Positions 1 to 9,803 are shown, counted from the stretch's first letter. The stretch is 64,000 nt of DNA from Crystallibacter degradans (GCF_012952295.1 NZ_JABBCH010000005.1:62001-126000), one strand, 5' to 3'. Notes: a model not told the origin generated them from the letters alone. Numbers and translations are program-made.

Positions 1-50
1 GCGATGCCTTCATCGAAGCGGTCGATGGCATCCAGGAAGGTCAGGCGTAG
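1..50 (+). CDS. murD: UDP-N-acetylmuramoylalanine--D-glutamate ligase, 3' end only
   Basis: Only the last 15 codons and a TAG stop (48-50) are present, read in the frame starting at base 3. The tail reads DAFIEAVDGIQEGQA, which resembles the C-terminus of MurD, the cytoplasmic ligase that adds D-Glu to UDP-MurNAc-L-Ala. The identity rests mainly on position: murD precedes ftsW in the dcw cluster of actinobacteria, and ftsW follows 18 bases later. The rest of the gene lies outside the window, so nothing can be said about its active site. Confidence 0.6.
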   Translation, partial: DAFIEAVDGIQEGQA

Positions 51-68
51 AGCCCGTAAGGAGCAGTA

Positions 69-1424
69 ATGGTCAACACGCCCAACCGGGGAACTTCCCG
101 GAAACCGGCGTCGAAGGCGTCTGTCCGGTCGGCCGGTTCCGCTGCCGGGAAACTCCGGAGTCCGGAGGAAGGCCCCGAGGGCAGCAAAACCGGGCTGCGG
201 GTCAAAACCAAGGCACTGCTCGACAGGATTGAAGGAACCGGTCAGGAGCCGACGGGTTTCAGCTACTACCTCATCCTGGGTTCGGCTTTTGCCTTGACCG
301 CCATCGGCCTGCTGATGGTGCTTTCATCCTCCGCGGTGGAGTCAATTGCCGACGGCGAATCCCCGTTCGAATTGTTCGTCAAGCAGGGAATTTTCGCCGT
401 GATCGGCCTGGTGCTGATGCTGCTGCTGTCCAGGTTGAACGTGCCTACATTCAAGAAACTCGGCTGGCCTGCCCTGGCGCTGGCGCTGGCGCTGCTGGTA
501 CTGGTGTTCACGCCCCTGGGCATCGACGTCAATGGTAACCGGAACTGGATTCAGCTCGGACCTGGCGTCACGGCACAGCCATCGGAGGCCGCCAAACTCG
601 CACTGGGTCTTTGGATGGCCTGCGTACTGGTCCGCAAGGGCCCGTTGCTCGGCGAATGGAAGCATGCGGTGGTGCCCGTACTGCCGGTCGGAGGCCTTGT
701 GATTCTGCTGGTGCTTCTTGGTAACGACCTGGGCACGGCCATGATCATCATGCTCATTATTGCCGGTGCCCTTTACTTCGCCGGCGCCCGGATGAAACTC
801 TTCCTCGTGGCCGGCGGCGCTGCCGTGGTGGGCGTGCTGCTCCTGGCAATCACCAGTCCCAACCGCGTGGCGCGCATTACCATGTGGCTGGACCAGAGCT
901 GCGAGGTCACCACGGGTCTTAATATGCAGTCATGCAACGGGCTGTTCGCGCTGGCGTCGGGCGGCTGGTGGGGCGTGGGCCTCGGACAGAGCCGGCAGAA
1001 GTACAGCTGGATTCCCGAGGCGCACAACGACTACATTTTCGCCATCATCGGTGAGGAACTGGGCTTGCTGGGCACCCTCGTTGTGGTGGCCCTCTTCGGC
1101 ATTCTGTCGGTAGCGATCGTGCGCACCGTCATGCGCCATGACGATCCCTTCGTCCGCATTTTCGGCGGCTCCATCATGGTCTGGATCATCGGCCAGGCGT
1201 TCCTGAACATGGGCGTGGTGACAGGTCTGCTGCCCGTCGTCGGTGTTCCGCTGCCGTTCATTTCCTACGGTGGCTCGGCACTGACCATCACACTTGCCGC
1301 GGTCGGGGTACTGTTGTCTTTTGCCCGGCCTGATGCCCGGGCGGGCAGGAACCGTGCCAGGAAACGTGCCAGGAACGTGGCACAGCGGAAGGCCCCGGAG
1401 CCGGCCGGAAACATCAGCAAGTAA
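69..1424 (+). CDS. ftsW: SEDS-family septal peptidoglycan glycosyltransferase FtsW
   Basis: This 451-residue protein polymerises lipid II at the septum together with a class B penicillin-binding protein. Roughly 65 polar, basic residues precede about ten hydrophobic segments (from residue 66 on). SEDS hallmarks are visible: [19 protein letters not shown] in the second half and PFISYGGSA near residue 400. The C-terminal tail is strongly basic. The start at ATG 69 has a good AAGGAG site 6 bases upstream. The TAA stop overlaps the ATG of murG by one base, so the two are translationally coupled. RodA is the alternative in this family, but the position between murD and murG settles it as FtsW. Confidence 0.95.
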   Translation: MVNTPNRGTSRKPASKASVRSAGSAAGKLRSPEEGPEGSKTGLRVKTKALLDRIEGTGQEPTGFSYYLILGSAFALTAIGLLMVLSSSAVESIADGESPFELFVKQGIFAVIGLVLMLLLSRLNVPTFKKLGWPALALALALLVLVFTPLGIDVNGNRNWIQLGPGVTAQPSEAAKLALGLWMACVLVRKGPLLGEWKHAVVPVLPVGGLVILLVLLGNDLGTAMIIMLIIAGALYFAGARMKLFLVAGGAAVVGVLLLAITSPNRVARITMWLDQSCEVTTGLNMQSCNGLFALASGGWWGVGLGQSRQKYSWIPEAHNDYIFAIIGEELGLLGTLVVVALFGILSVAIVRTVMRHDDPFVRIFGGSIMVWIIGQAFLNMGVVTGLLPVVGVPLPFISYGGSALTITLAAVGVLLSFARPDARAGRNRARKRARNVAQRKAPEPAGNISK

Positions 1425-2560
1425 TGACCGAAGCAGAAGGTACCAGTACTTTTATGAAGACCCATGAACCGTCCGTGGTTCTCGCCGGCGGCGGCACCGC
1501 CGGGCACATCAGCCCTCTGCTGTCCATCGCGGGAGCCATCCGGGAGCTCGCGCCGGACGCCGGAATTCTGGCCGTCGGCACGGCTGCAGGCATGGAAACC
1601 AGGCTGGTTCCCGCTGCCGGCTACGAGCTGGCCACGATCGAGCGGGTTCCATTCCCCCGGCGCCCTTCGCTGGACCTGCTGAAGCTGCCGTTCCGGTTCG
1701 GCACGGCGGTGAAGCAGGCCCGCCGCATCATCGAACGCGCGGGAGCCGATGTTGTCGTCGGTGTTGGCGGGTACGTCAGTACGCCCATGTACATCGCAGC
1801 CAGGCTGGCCAAGGTGCCGCTGGTCATCCATGAGGCGAACGCCCGCCCGGGGCTGGCCAACCGGGTCGGGGCCCGGCTAACCGATGACGTGGCGGTGGCG
1901 TTCCGGAGTACCAAGCTGCCTGACGCCACTTGGGTTGGGATGCCCATGCGCCGGGAGATTTCAAGCCTGGACCGGTCGGCGGCGCGTGCTGCGGCGAGGG
2001 ACCGGCTGGGCCTGGAACAGGATAAGCCGACGCTGATCGTGACTGGCGGTTCCTCCGGCGCCGCCAGCATCAACCGCACTATCCGGGCGTCGTTGGAGAA
2101 GTTTGCTGCGGCGGGCATCCAGACCCTGCATATAACGGGCAAGGGGAAAGAGCTTCGCGAGCCCGACGGCAGCTTGGTCAGCGTCCCCGGTTATCACCAA
2201 GTCGAATTCGTGGACGGCATGGAAAACGTCTACGCCGCAGCGGACCTGCTGCTGGCCCGGGCCGGCGCAGCGACAGTCTGCGAAATCGCCGCCGTCGGCC
2301 TGCCGGCCGTTCTTGTCCCGCTGCCGCATGGCAACGGCGAGCAGGCACTGAACGCCGCGGACCTCGTCGGGGCCGGGGGAGCGGTGATGGTCAAGGACGC
2401 CGACTTCACGCCTGACTGGGCAACGGCAGAGCTGCCTGCGCTGCTGCAGGACCATAACAAGCTGCAGGCCATGGCAACGGCGGCTGCCGGGCTGGGCATC
2501 AGGGACGCAGATACACGCATGGCGGAAATGGTTTTCCGAGCCATAGGGAGGCAGCAGTGA
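1424..2560 (+). CDS. murG: UDP-GlcNAc:lipid I N-acetylglucosaminyltransferase MurG
   Basis: MurG transfers GlcNAc from UDP-GlcNAc to lipid I on the inner face of the membrane, giving lipid II. The protein has 378 residues. The N-terminal GT-B glycine-rich loop [11 protein letters not shown] is at about residues 22-32, a second loop [13 protein letters not shown] near 210, and the UDP-GlcNAc-binding segment [19 protein letters not shown] near 285. ATG 1424 overlaps the ftsW stop and is the natural coupled start. ATG 1454 (residue 11) is a possible alternative, since family members usually begin shortly before the glycine loop. The stop overlaps the GTG of murC. Confidence 0.95.
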   Translation: MTEAEGTSTFMKTHEPSVVLAGGGTAGHISPLLSIAGAIRELAPDAGILAVGTAAGMETRLVPAAGYELATIERVPFPRRPSLDLLKLPFRFGTAVKQARRIIERAGADVVVGVGGYVSTPMYIAARLAKVPLVIHEANARPGLANRVGARLTDDVAVAFRSTKLPDATWVGMPMRREISSLDRSAARAAARDRLGLEQDKPTLIVTGGSSGAASINRTIRASLEKFAAAGIQTLHITGKGKELREPDGSLVSVPGYHQVEFVDGMENVYAAADLLLARAGAATVCEIAAVGLPAVLVPLPHGNGEQALNAADLVGAGGAVMVKDADFTPDWATAELPALLQDHNKLQAMATAAAGLGIRDADTRMAEMVFRAIGRQQ

Positions 2561-3987
2561 AAGCGGTTGATTTCCATACAACCCGGGAGCTTCCCTTTGA
2601 GGATCTGGGCAGCGTCCACTTTGTCGGACTGGGCGGTGCGGGCATGTCCGCGATCGCCCGTATCCTGCTGGCCCGGGGCGTTAATGTCTCCGGTTCCGAC
2701 AGCCGCGACTCCAAGGTTCTGGGCCAGTTGAAGCAGCTGGGGGCGAAGGTCTACATCGGACACGACGCAGCCAATGTAGCGGACGCGGACACCCTGGTCG
2801 TCTCAACGGCCATCCGTCCCGATAACCCCGAGCTGCAGGCGGCGGTCTCCGCGGGGCTCAACATCATCCATCGTTCAGTCGCGTTGGCCGCTTCGATTGG
2901 GTCGCAGGAGCTGATCGCCATTGCCGGCACGCACGGCAAAACAACGACGACGGCGATGGTCACCGTCATGCTGCGGGCCGCGGGCAAAGATCCGTCGTTC
3001 GCCATCGGCGGGGACGTGGCCGCGCTCGGGGTCAATGCCGCCTACGGTGCCGGCGAACTGTTCGTGGCCGAGGCTGATGAATCGGATGGTTCTTTCCTGA
3101 ACTACCGCCCGAAAGTCATTGTGGTCACAAATGTGGAAGCCGACCATCTGGACCACTACGGTTCTGCCGAATCCGTATACGAATCCTTCGACAGGTTCGC
3201 TGCCCTCCTGCCGGAGGACGGAACACTTATTGTCTGCGTAGACGACCAGGGGGCGCGCGATCTGGCGGACAGGGTCCGGGAAGCCGGTGCCCGGCACCGG
3301 ATCCTCGGCTACGGGTATTCGCCTGACGCGGATGTGCGGATTGAAGAAAGCGGTTTTTCCGCCGGGACCAGCAGCAGTTGGATTGTCGTCGACGGGCAGC
3401 GGCACGAACTCCGGCTCCAGGTGCCCGGCGCACACAATATCCGCAATGCGACGGCCGCCTTCGCCGTCGGGCTTTGCATCGGGGTTGAACCGGTCGCGGC
3501 GGCGGACGGGCTGGCAGGCTTCACCGGAGCCGCACGCCGTTTCGAGGCGAAGGGCGAGGCAGACGGTGTCCGGGTATTTGACGACTATGCCCACCATCCG
3601 ACGGAAGTGCATGCGGCGTTATCGGCGGCGAAAAAGGTTGCCGGCGGCCATGGAGTCCATGTGCTTTTCCAACCGCACCTTTTCTCCCGGACGCGGGAAT
3701 TTGCCGCAGAGTTCGCGGAGGCCTTGTCGCTGGCGGACTCGGTGACTGTGCTCGATATTTATCCGGCACGTGAGGATCCCATTCCCGGCGTGACCAGTGA
3801 GCTGATTACGTCCCGGCTCCAGCGGCCCGGCGGGTATGAGCAAGACCCGGACCGGGCGCTGAGATCCGTGGTCGACCGGGCCCGGAAGGGCGACATCATC
3901 ATGACCGTGGGTGCCGGGGACATCACTCAATTCGGCCCACAGTTGGTCGACCGCCTCACACAGCGGACTGCGGACGGCGCGGCTTGA
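2557..3987 (+). CDS. murC: UDP-N-acetylmuramate--L-alanine ligase MurC
   Basis: MurC is the ATP-dependent cytoplasmic ligase that adds the first amino acid, L-Ala, to UDP-MurNAc. The 476-residue length is typical. The N-terminal Rossmann motif [15 protein letters not shown], the ATP P-loop [10 protein letters not shown] near residue 125, the Mg-site segment EADESDGSF and the C-domain signature DDYAHHPTE are all present. The GTG start at 2557 overlaps the murG stop (GTGA). The stop codon overlaps the ATG of ftsQ, which continues the coupled dcw operon. Confidence 0.95.
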   Translation: MKAVDFHTTRELPFEDLGSVHFVGLGGAGMSAIARILLARGVNVSGSDSRDSKVLGQLKQLGAKVYIGHDAANVADADTLVVSTAIRPDNPELQAAVSAGLNIIHRSVALAASIGSQELIAIAGTHGKTTTTAMVTVMLRAAGKDPSFAIGGDVAALGVNAAYGAGELFVAEADESDGSFLNYRPKVIVVTNVEADHLDHYGSAESVYESFDRFAALLPEDGTLIVCVDDQGARDLADRVREAGARHRILGYGYSPDADVRIEESGFSAGTSSSWIVVDGQRHELRLQVPGAHNIRNATAAFAVGLCIGVEPVAAADGLAGFTGAARRFEAKGEADGVRVFDDYAHHPTEVHAALSAAKKVAGGHGVHVLFQPHLFSRTREFAAEFAEALSLADSVTVLDIYPAREDPIPGVTSELITSRLQRPGGYEQDPDRALRSVVDRARKGDIIMTVGAGDITQFGPQLVDRLTQRTADGAA

Positions 3988-5039
3988 TGGTTAGCAGGAA
4001 GCCGCGCAGACCCGTGACTCCTGCTGGTTCCCGGAAAGAGGCTCCGCTGTCCCCTCCGGTCGAGTCCGTCAGACGGGAGGACGAGGCGCTTCAACGCCCG
4101 GTTTCCGGTGCTGCCGAACGGCAGGCGGCTACCCAAATAGAGCGCGGAAACGTGCGGGTCAATTCGGGCAAAGTCGGTGTTCTGCCGGCGGAAACGGGCA
4201 CGAAGGCAGCCCCAGCGGCAAAACCGGCACTACCGAAGGGGCGCAAGAAGAGCCGTGCCACGTCCGGCGCGGCTGGATCCAAATCCCTTCCGGAACCGAA
4301 GGATGGGCCTGCTCGCAGTACAACAGTCGTAGCATTTCCGGAACCTCCTGGCAGGAAACTGCGCCGCCGGATCTGGATCGGTGCCGCAGCAGCAGTGGTA
4401 ATGGTGGTGGCCCTGATCCTGGTACTGGTGTTCTCGCCGGTCCTGGCGATCAAAACCATTACGGTCACCGGCACAGATCTGACGTCGGAGAAAACGGTTG
4501 ACGAGGCACTTGCGCCGCTGAAAGAGCAACCGTTGCCGCAGGTCGGCGACGACGACGTGCGGCCGCTGCTCGAGGGGCTGCCTGCCGTTTTGGACGTTAC
4601 TGTCGAAGCTCGGCCGCCGTCGGAACTTGCCGTGGAAATCACGGAACGAATTCCTGTAGCCGTCCTGGAAACGGGTAAGACGTTCGCTTTGATCGATGCA
4701 GAAGGCAAACGGATCGGCTCGGTGAAAGAGCGCAAGTCCGCCGAACTGCCCTTGATTGACGAAAGCGCTGCCAGCAAGGACCAGGAGATATTCAGGACCA
4801 TCACGGCTGTTCTCAGTGCGCTTCCGGCGGATGTATTGGCCCAGCTGGAACATGCTTCGGCCAAGTCAATCGACTCTGTTGAACTGCAGCTGACCAACGG
4901 ACAAAAGGTGTTATGGGGCAATGACAGCCAGCTTGAGTTGAAGGCCAAGGTTTTCGAAGCCCTACTCAACGCGCCCAAACCAGAGGTTGAGGTAGAGGTT
5001 TATGACGTTTCGACACCTACCATGCCCGTCACGCGTTGA
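3987..5039 (+). CDS. ftsQ: Cell division protein FtsQ (POTRA-domain)
   Basis: FtsQ is the bitopic divisome protein that bridges early and late division proteins. An unusually long polar and basic cytoplasmic N-terminus of about 125 residues, rich in Pro, Ala and Lys, precedes one membrane segment at about residues 128-149 (core AAAAVVMVVALILVLVF). An extracytoplasmic POTRA-like region follows (AIKTITVTGTDLT onward), then the FtsQ domain with RPPSELAVEITERIPVAV. ATG 3987 forms a TGATG overlap with the murC stop. A TTG one codon earlier is less likely. FtsQ sequences vary widely, so the call rests on topology, POTRA and position between murC and ftsZ. Confidence 0.9.
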   Translation: MVSRKPRRPVTPAGSRKEAPLSPPVESVRREDEALQRPVSGAAERQAATQIERGNVRVNSGKVGVLPAETGTKAAPAAKPALPKGRKKSRATSGAAGSKSLPEPKDGPARSTTVVAFPEPPGRKLRRRIWIGAAAAVVMVVALILVLVFSPVLAIKTITVTGTDLTSEKTVDEALAPLKEQPLPQVGDDDVRPLLEGLPAVLDVTVEARPPSELAVEITERIPVAVLETGKTFALIDAEGKRIGSVKERKSAELPLIDESAASKDQEIFRTITAVLSALPADVLAQLEHASAKSIDSVELQLTNGQKVLWGNDSQLELKAKVFEALLNAPKPEVEVEVYDVSTPTMPVTR

Positions 5040-5126
5040 GACAACGATCCAGACAGATAAGCGACACGCGGCAACGGTCGTTGCATGAGACCGGGGATGC
5101 GCCTAGCGTCTCGGAATAGAAGTTAC

Positions 5127-5163
5127 TTGACATAACTCTAACCCTCAAGTTGAGGGTTAAGGT
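5127..5163 (+). promoter_or_regulatory. ftsZ upstream palindrome behind a TTGACA hexamer
   Basis: A TTGACA hexamer (5127-5132) is followed by a perfect inverted repeat. The left arm TAACCCTCAA (5139-5148) and right arm TTGAGGGTTA (5150-5159) flank one central G. A TAAGGT (5158-5163) could serve as a -10 only at a long spacing. A dyad just downstream of a -35 resembles MerR-family operators. FtsR, a MerR-type activator of ftsZ described in Corynebacterium, is a candidate ligand by inference. The site lies 87-107 bases before the preferred ftsZ start. Confidence 0.6.
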
Positions 5164-5245
5164 TTCCAAGTGAACCATTGGGCCGGTGTCCGATCCGGCC
5201 TGGCGGAATTGATCAGTGCACAGATTCGAACAAGGGACACAGGAC

Positions 5246-6451
5246 GTGGCAGCACCGCAAAATTACTTGGCCGTCATTAAAGTCGTCGGCATCGGCGGCG
5301 GTGGAGTTAACGCCGTCAACCGAATGATCGAGGTAGGGCTCCGCGGCGTGGAGTTCATTGCCATCAATACTGATGCGCAGGCTCTGCTCATGAGCGATGC
5401 GGACGTCAAGCTTGACGTGGGGCGTGAACTTACGCGTGGACTGGGCGCAGGCGCTGATCCGGAAGTTGGGCGTAAGGCCGCCGAAGACCACGCTGAGGAA
5501 ATCGAAGAAGTGCTTCGCGGCGCCGACATGGTTTTCGTAACTGCCGGTGAGGGCGGTGGTACCGGTACCGGTGGCGCTCCGGTGGTGGCACGTATCGCGC
5601 GTTCTTTGGGCGCGCTGACCATCGGTGTCGTTACCCGTCCGTTCACATTCGAGGGCCGCCGGCGGTCGAACCAGGCCGAGAGCGGTATCGAGACGCTGCG
5701 TGATGAAGTGGACACGCTGATCGTGATTCCCAACGACAGGCTGCTGTCCATCAGTGACCGCAACGTGTCGATGCTCGACGCATTCCGCTCGGCCGACCAG
5801 GTCCTGCTTTCCGGCGTCCAAGGCATCACCGATCTGATCACGACACCGGGCCTGATCAACCTGGACTTCGCAGACGTGAAGTCCGTCATGCAGGGTGCGG
5901 GGTCGGCCCTGATGGGTATCGGTTCGGCCCGCGGTGAGGACCGTGCAGTCAAAGCCGCCGAACTGGCGATCGCGTCGCCGCTGCTGGAAGCATCCATCGA
6001 CGGCGCGCACGGCGTGCTGCTGTCCATCCAGGGCGGCTCGGACCTTGGCCTGTTCGAAATCAACGAGGCCGCCCGCCTCGTGCAGGAAGTGGCCCACCCG
6101 GAGGCGAACATCATCTTCGGTGCGGTCATCGACGATGCCCTCGGCGACGAGGCCCGCGTGACTGTGATCGCCGCGGGTTTTGACCAGGTGGATGTCACGT
6201 CCGCAGCGCAGCCTGCGCAGAAGCCCGCGAACGCCCCGGCAGCGCCGGCAGTCCCGCCGTCGCAGCCAGCAGAACACGCACAGGTCCCGGCAGCCGCACC
6301 TGCGGCTTCCAGCGGCAGCTGGGGGCAGATGCCGCAGCGTTACGACGTCCCGGCGGATGCAGGTTTCGACGTAGACCTGCCAGCCGTCGTCGAGCCGGAC
6401 CTGAGTGCCGGCCGGACTGATGACTTGGACGTTCCGGATTTCCTCAAATAG
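5246..6451 (+). CDS. ftsZ: Cell division GTPase FtsZ
   Basis: FtsZ is the tubulin-like GTPase that forms the Z-ring. The 401-residue product begins [19 protein letters not shown] and carries the GTP-binding signature [13 protein letters not shown] near residue 105. An Ala/Pro/Gln-rich disordered linker runs from about 315, and a conserved C-terminal tail ends [10 protein letters not shown], the peptide that binds SepF and FtsA-type partners. The GTG at 5246 is chosen because actinobacterial FtsZ starts at this [12 protein letters not shown] position. An upstream in-frame GTG at 5216 would add ten residues. The gene is separated from ftsQ by 206 bases holding its own promoter region. Confidence 0.96.
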   Translation: MAAPQNYLAVIKVVGIGGGGVNAVNRMIEVGLRGVEFIAINTDAQALLMSDADVKLDVGRELTRGLGAGADPEVGRKAAEDHAEEIEEVLRGADMVFVTAGEGGGTGTGGAPVVARIARSLGALTIGVVTRPFTFEGRRRSNQAESGIETLRDEVDTLIVIPNDRLLSISDRNVSMLDAFRSADQVLLSGVQGITDLITTPGLINLDFADVKSVMQGAGSALMGIGSARGEDRAVKAAELAIASPLLEASIDGAHGVLLSIQGGSDLGLFEINEAARLVQEVAHPEANIIFGAVIDDALGDEARVTVIAAGFDQVDVTSAAQPAQKPANAPAAPAVPPSQPAEHAQVPAAAPAASSGSWGQMPQRYDVPADAGFDVDLPAVVEPDLSAGRTDDLDVPDFLK

Positions 6452-6477
6452 AACCGACAACGCGACAACAGACAGGA

Positions 6478-7197
6478 TTGCCGGCAGTGTTTTGGTGGCG
6501 TGAACAGGTCAGCGACGGCTTGTGGATAGCGTTCACTGACAACGCTGCCGGCAATCTTGCTTTGCACGTGGGCGATTCACCGGCGGCAGTCCAGTCCAGA
6601 CGCAGCTCGATGGAGACTGAACTGGGTGTGGCACCTGGCTCGCTGCGCTTCATGAACCAGGTCCATTCCGCCAACGTGGGCGTGGCATCGACAGCACAGC
6701 CGGCGCCTCCGCCGGAGACAGAAATTGATGCCCTCGTATCACCCCAGGCGGACGTGCCGCTTGCGGTGATGGTGGCCGACTGCCTGCCGGTCGTCTTCGC
6801 TGGTTCCACTGCTGGCGGAGGGCAGGCGTCCGCTGTTGCGCATGCGGGCAGGCGGGGATTGCTGGATGGGGTTCTGGTGAACACCGTGTCGGCACTGCGG
6901 GCCGTAGGAGCGTCGGACATCCGGGCGTGGGTAGGGCCCTCGATCTGCGGACGGTGCTACGAGGTCCCCGAGAAAATGAGGACAGCATCCTGTGAGCAAC
7001 TGCCGCGGTTATACTCTGAAACCTCTTGGGGAACGCCGGCTTTGGATCTGCCGGCCGGTGCGGAAGCCCAACTGGAAACGCTGGGAGTGGAAACGCGGCG
7101 GCTGGGCGGATGCACTCTTGAGGATTCCCGACTGTTCTCGTACCGGCGCAATCCGCAGACAGGCCGCTTCGCCGGCCTCGTATGGAGGGAACAATGA
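6478..7197 (+). CDS. pgeF: Laccase-domain purine nucleoside phosphorylase (YlmD/YfiH, PgeF family)
   Basis: The 239-residue protein belongs to the multicopper-oxidase-like DUF152 family, now assigned as purine nucleoside phosphorylases/adenosine deaminases. Family metal-site segments are visible: NQVHSANV with His, MVADCLPVVF with Cys, AVAHAGRRGLLDGV with His, and WVGPSICGRCYEV. The start is uncertain. TTG 6478 and GTG 6487 are in frame and neither has a strong ribosome-binding site. The gene sits between ftsZ and yggS, the usual actinobacterial order, and its stop overlaps the ATG of the next gene (ATGA). Peptidoglycan-editing activity is reported for some homologues; which activity applies here cannot be read from sequence. 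Confidence 0.88.
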   Translation: MPAVFWWREQVSDGLWIAFTDNAAGNLALHVGDSPAAVQSRRSSMETELGVAPGSLRFMNQVHSANVGVASTAQPAPPPETEIDALVSPQADVPLAVMVADCLPVVFAGSTAGGGQASAVAHAGRRGLLDGVLVNTVSALRAVGASDIRAWVGPSICGRCYEVPEKMRTASCEQLPRLYSETSWGTPALDLPAGAEAQLETLGVETRRLGGCTLEDSRLFSYRRNPQTGRFAGLVWREQ

Positions 7198-7964
7198 CTG
7201 ATATGGACAGGACTGAGGAGCTTCGCCGGAACCTGGCGAAGGTGCGGACGAGGATTGAGGACGCTGCTGCCCAACGCACCGGTCCTGCTCCCGAATTGAT
7301 TGTGGTGACAAAATTCTTTCCCGCCGCCGACGTGGCCGCGCTAGCGGCACTCGGTGTTGCGGACGTGGGGGAGAACCGTGACCAGGAAGCTTCGCAAAAG
7401 GCTGCGGAACTGGCGGACACGGCGGCGGGCGAGTCCCTTCGCTGGCACTTCATCGGGCAGTTGCAGAAAAACAAGGCCAAGTCTGTAGTGCGGTACGCGC
7501 ACGCCGTACATTCGGTGGACCGTTCCTCGTTAATCGGCGCGCTGACGAAAGCGATGGCGGCTGAGCAGGAGCGCCGCAAGGGTGCTAATCAGCCTCCGCG
7601 GTCGGAACTGCTGTGCTTGATCCAGGTCGACCTGGATGAGCGCACCGAGGTTCCCGAAGCCGGCGAGGTGGCCGGTCCTCGGGGAGGCGCGAAACCCGAG
7701 CAGATCGAGGAACTCGCACGAGCCATTGATGCAGCAAGTGGGTTGCGGCTGGGCGGTTTGATGGCCGTCGCACCACTAGGAACGGATCCGGTTCCGGCCT
7801 TTGATCGGTTAATGGATTATTCGGCCAAGTTGTGCGGAATTTTTCCGGACGCGTCGATGGTCTCCGCTGGCATGAGCCAGGATCTGGAAGCGGCCATAGC
7901 GGCCGGTGCGACACACCTGCGTGTCGGCTCAGATGTCCTCGGACCGAGACCCCCTTTGAGGTAG
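7194..7964 (+). CDS. YggS-family pyridoxal 5'-phosphate homeostasis protein
   Basis: This is a 256-residue single-domain PLP-binding barrel protein related to alanine racemase, involved in vitamin B6 balance and not known to be an enzyme. The PLP lysine lies in LIVVTKFFPAADVAALA, followed by the GENRDQEA segment. RWHFIGQLQKNKAK and the C-terminal SAGMSQDLEAAIAAGATHLR-type phosphate-binding loop are typical of the family. ATG 7194 overlaps the pgeF stop and has GGAGG upstream; an in-frame ATG at 7182 lies within the preceding gene and is disfavoured. An insertion of about 20 residues near residue 155 (VAGPRGGAKPEQIEE) lengthens it compared with many homologues. Confidence 0.9.
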   Translation: MTDMDRTEELRRNLAKVRTRIEDAAAQRTGPAPELIVVTKFFPAADVAALAALGVADVGENRDQEASQKAAELADTAAGESLRWHFIGQLQKNKAKSVVRYAHAVHSVDRSSLIGALTKAMAAEQERRKGANQPPRSELLCLIQVDLDERTEVPEAGEVAGPRGGAKPEQIEELARAIDAASGLRLGGLMAVAPLGTDPVPAFDRLMDYSAKLCGIFPDASMVSAGMSQDLEAAIAAGATHLRVGSDVLGPRPPLR

Positions 7965-8008
7965 CGTTTTTGGCGAGAGCAGTGTTGAAGACACGATAGG
8001 AGCTAACC

Positions 8009-8542
8009 ATGGCCGGCGCTTTGCGCAAGACAATGATCTATCTTGGGCTCGCCGACGGTGACGAGCACTACGAGTCCGAAGAAAACGAGACGCTGAGCAG
8101 GGAACCCCAGAACCGGGACGAGGACCAGCGTGTGGAACAGAGCCGTGAGGAGCGTCGGGTGGAGAGCACGCCGACGCCCGTGAAGCCCGTGGCGGAGGAA
8201 TATCGTGCTCCCGTTACGCCGATCAAGCGTGCCCCGTCGTCCCGTGAGGAGTCATCTGTGCTGCGTCAGATCACCACAGTCCATCCCCGTTCCTACAATG
8301 ACGCGAAGATCATTGGTGAAAGCTTTCGCGATGGGATTCCCGTGATTATGAACGTAACCGACATGGGTGAGGCGGACGCCAAACGCCTGGTTGACTTCTC
8401 CGCCGGGCTGGTTTTTGGACTGCACGGCAGCATTGAACGGGTCACCAACAAGGTGTTCCTGCTCTCACCGTCGACGATGGAAGTGCTCGGCGAGGATAAG
8501 CAGGCCAGCGACCACCAAGCGACATTCTTCAACCAGAGCTAG
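8009..8542 (+). CDS. sepF: Cell division protein SepF
   Basis: SepF anchors FtsZ to the membrane in bacteria lacking FtsA. The 177-residue protein has an N-terminal amphipathic membrane-binding stretch ([15 protein letters not shown]). A charged variable linker of about 65 residues follows, then the globular dimerising SepF core from about residue 85, including [19 protein letters not shown] and [20 protein letters not shown]. The start at ATG 8009 has an AGGAG site 7 bases upstream. It lies 44 bases after the yggS gene. A hairpin follows directly after the stop. Confidence 0.95.
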   Translation: MAGALRKTMIYLGLADGDEHYESEENETLSREPQNRDEDQRVEQSREERRVESTPTPVKPVAEEYRAPVTPIKRAPSSREESSVLRQITTVHPRSYNDAKIIGESFRDGIPVIMNVTDMGEADAKRLVDFSAGLVFGLHGSIERVTNKVFLLSPSTMEVLGEDKQASDHQATFFNQS

Positions 8543-8544
8543 CG

Positions 8545-8573
8545 GAGCATCCTGCCCATACGGCAGTATGCTC
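8545..8573 (+). terminator. Hairpin between sepF and yggT
   Basis: A 12-bp stem with one mismatch (8545-8556 with 8562-8573) and a 5-base loop lies 2 bases after the sepF stop. It is followed by ATTTAA rather than a clean T-run. It may be a weak terminator or attenuator that lowers yggT expression relative to sepF. Confidence 0.5.
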
Positions 8574-8613
8574 ATTTAACTGCTCGTCTACCGCTAGGAA
8601 TCGTGGAACCCGC

Positions 8614-8901
8614 GTGTCCATTATTTTCGCTCTGCTGTATTTAGTGCTCATGCTGTTCCAGCTGGCGCTGATTATCCGCATTGTTTTTGATGTTGTCCAG
8701 ACTTTTGCCCGGCAGTGGCGTCCGCGTGGCGTCGCTTTGGTGGCTGCATCGGCGATCTATGCTGTCACTGATCCGCCGTTAAGGGCACTGCGTCGGATGA
8801 TTCCGCCGCTGCGCATCGGCGGCTTCGCCTTGGACCTGGCATTCCTGGTCCTCTTCATTCTGACCAGCATTGCGTTGTTTATCGTTGCAGGCCTTGCCTA
8901 G
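8614..8901 (+). CDS. YggT family membrane protein
   Basis: The 95-residue protein has two strongly hydrophobic segments, at about residues 2-28 (IIFALLYLVLMLFQLALII) and 72-94 (LDLAFLVLFILTSIALFIV). Between them is the family motif around AVTDPPLRALRRMIPPLRIGG. YggT proteins follow sepF in actinobacteria and cyanobacteria and have been linked to osmotic stress, chloroplast/nucleoid organisation and division, but the molecular function is unknown. The GTG start at 8614 gives a normal family length. No strong ribosome-binding site is seen. Confidence 0.9.
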   Translation: MSIIFALLYLVLMLFQLALIIRIVFDVVQTFARQWRPRGVALVAASAIYAVTDPPLRALRRMIPPLRIGGFALDLAFLVLFILTSIALFIVAGLA

Positions 8902-8946
8902 GGACTGACCTGCTCCAGACGCGGTTAGTTTTCAAGATCGAAAAGA

Positions 8947-8952
8947 TATACT
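8947..8952 (+). promoter_or_regulatory. Possible -10 of the divIVA promoter
   Basis: TATACT lies in the 164-base gap before divIVA, in the most AT-rich stretch of the region. No good -35 is seen at 16-18 bases upstream, so this is only a candidate. Confidence 0.35.
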
Positions 8953-9065
8953 CTGATTCAGATATCCCTAGTGAATGTAAATCGTCATGGCGATTATTCG
9001 CTACCGTTGTCATGAGTGCATTGGCACGAATTCATGATCCACAAGAACCAGTATGAGGTGACCAC

Positions 9066-9758
9066 ATGGCTCTGACGCCCGAAGACGTTGTCAACAAGCG
9101 GTTCCAACCGACGAAGTTCCGTGAAGGATACGACCAGGACGAGGTCGATGACTTCCTTGATGAAATCGTCGTAGAACTGCGCAGGCTGAACCAGGAAAAC
9201 GACGAGCTCCGTAAGAAGCTCGGCGAAGCCACCTCGGGCCAGTCATCCGCTGGCAACGTCCCGGCCCCTGTTGCAGCCGCTCCGAAGGCCGAGCCGGCCA
9301 AGGAAGAGGCCCCGCAGCAGGAGGTCAAGGAAGAGCCTAAGCGCGAGAAGCCTGCGGCTGTTCCCGCTACCGCCGCCGCTCCGGTGGTCAGTGCTCCGGC
9401 TCCCGCCGCTCCAGCAGTCGGTGGCGGCCACACAGCCACTGCCGAGTCCGCTGCGGGTGTTCTGGCCATGGCGCAGAAGCTTCACGACGAATATGTCAAC
9501 GCCGGTGTCGAGCAGCGCGACAAGATCATTGCCGAAGCACAGATGGAAGCAAGCACGCTCGTCAACGATGCGCAGGAGAAGAGCCGCAAGACGCTGGGCT
9601 CCCTGGAGCAGCAGAAGGCTGTATTGGAGCGCAAGCTCGAGCAGCTGCGCGGCTTCGAACGGGACTACCGTTCACGTCTCAAGGCCTACATCGAAGGCCA
9701 GCTGCGCGATCTGGAAGCCCGTGGATCTTTCGCGACTCCGGACGTCAAGGAGAGTTAG
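9066..9758 (+). CDS. divIVA: DivIVA/Wag31 polar growth coiled-coil protein
   Basis: DivIVA marks curved membrane at the poles and septum and directs apical growth in actinobacteria. The 230-residue protein opens with the lipid-binding DivIVA domain (residues 1-60: ALTPEDVVNKRFQPTKF, EGYDQDEVDDFLDEIV). A Pro/Ala/Glu/Lys-rich linker follows (about 65-130), then a long coiled coil to about residue 215. The start at ATG 9066 follows GAGGTGACC. It closes the division cluster, with a strong hairpin terminator after it. DivIVA is essential in most actinobacteria studied. Confidence 0.95.
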   Translation: MALTPEDVVNKRFQPTKFREGYDQDEVDDFLDEIVVELRRLNQENDELRKKLGEATSGQSSAGNVPAPVAAAPKAEPAKEEAPQQEVKEEPKREKPAAVPATAAAPVVSAPAPAAPAVGGGHTATAESAAGVLAMAQKLHDEYVNAGVEQRDKIIAEAQMEASTLVNDAQEKSRKTLGSLEQQKAVLERKLEQLRGFERDYRSRLKAYIEGQLRDLEARGSFATPDVKES

Positions 9759-9803
9759 AGTCCTTAGCTTGACCCAGTTTTGAGCCCTTGTTCAAGGGTA
9801 AGG

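Noticed and set aside
5071-5084. Small palindrome after ftsQ (GCAAC/GTTGC) considered as terminator
   Set aside because: The stem is only 5-6 bp with no T-run; too weak to call.
5213-6460. 415-residue open frame on - opposite ftsZ
   Set aside because: It is a shadow of ftsZ codon bias; Cys/Arg/His-rich and without a ribosome-binding site.
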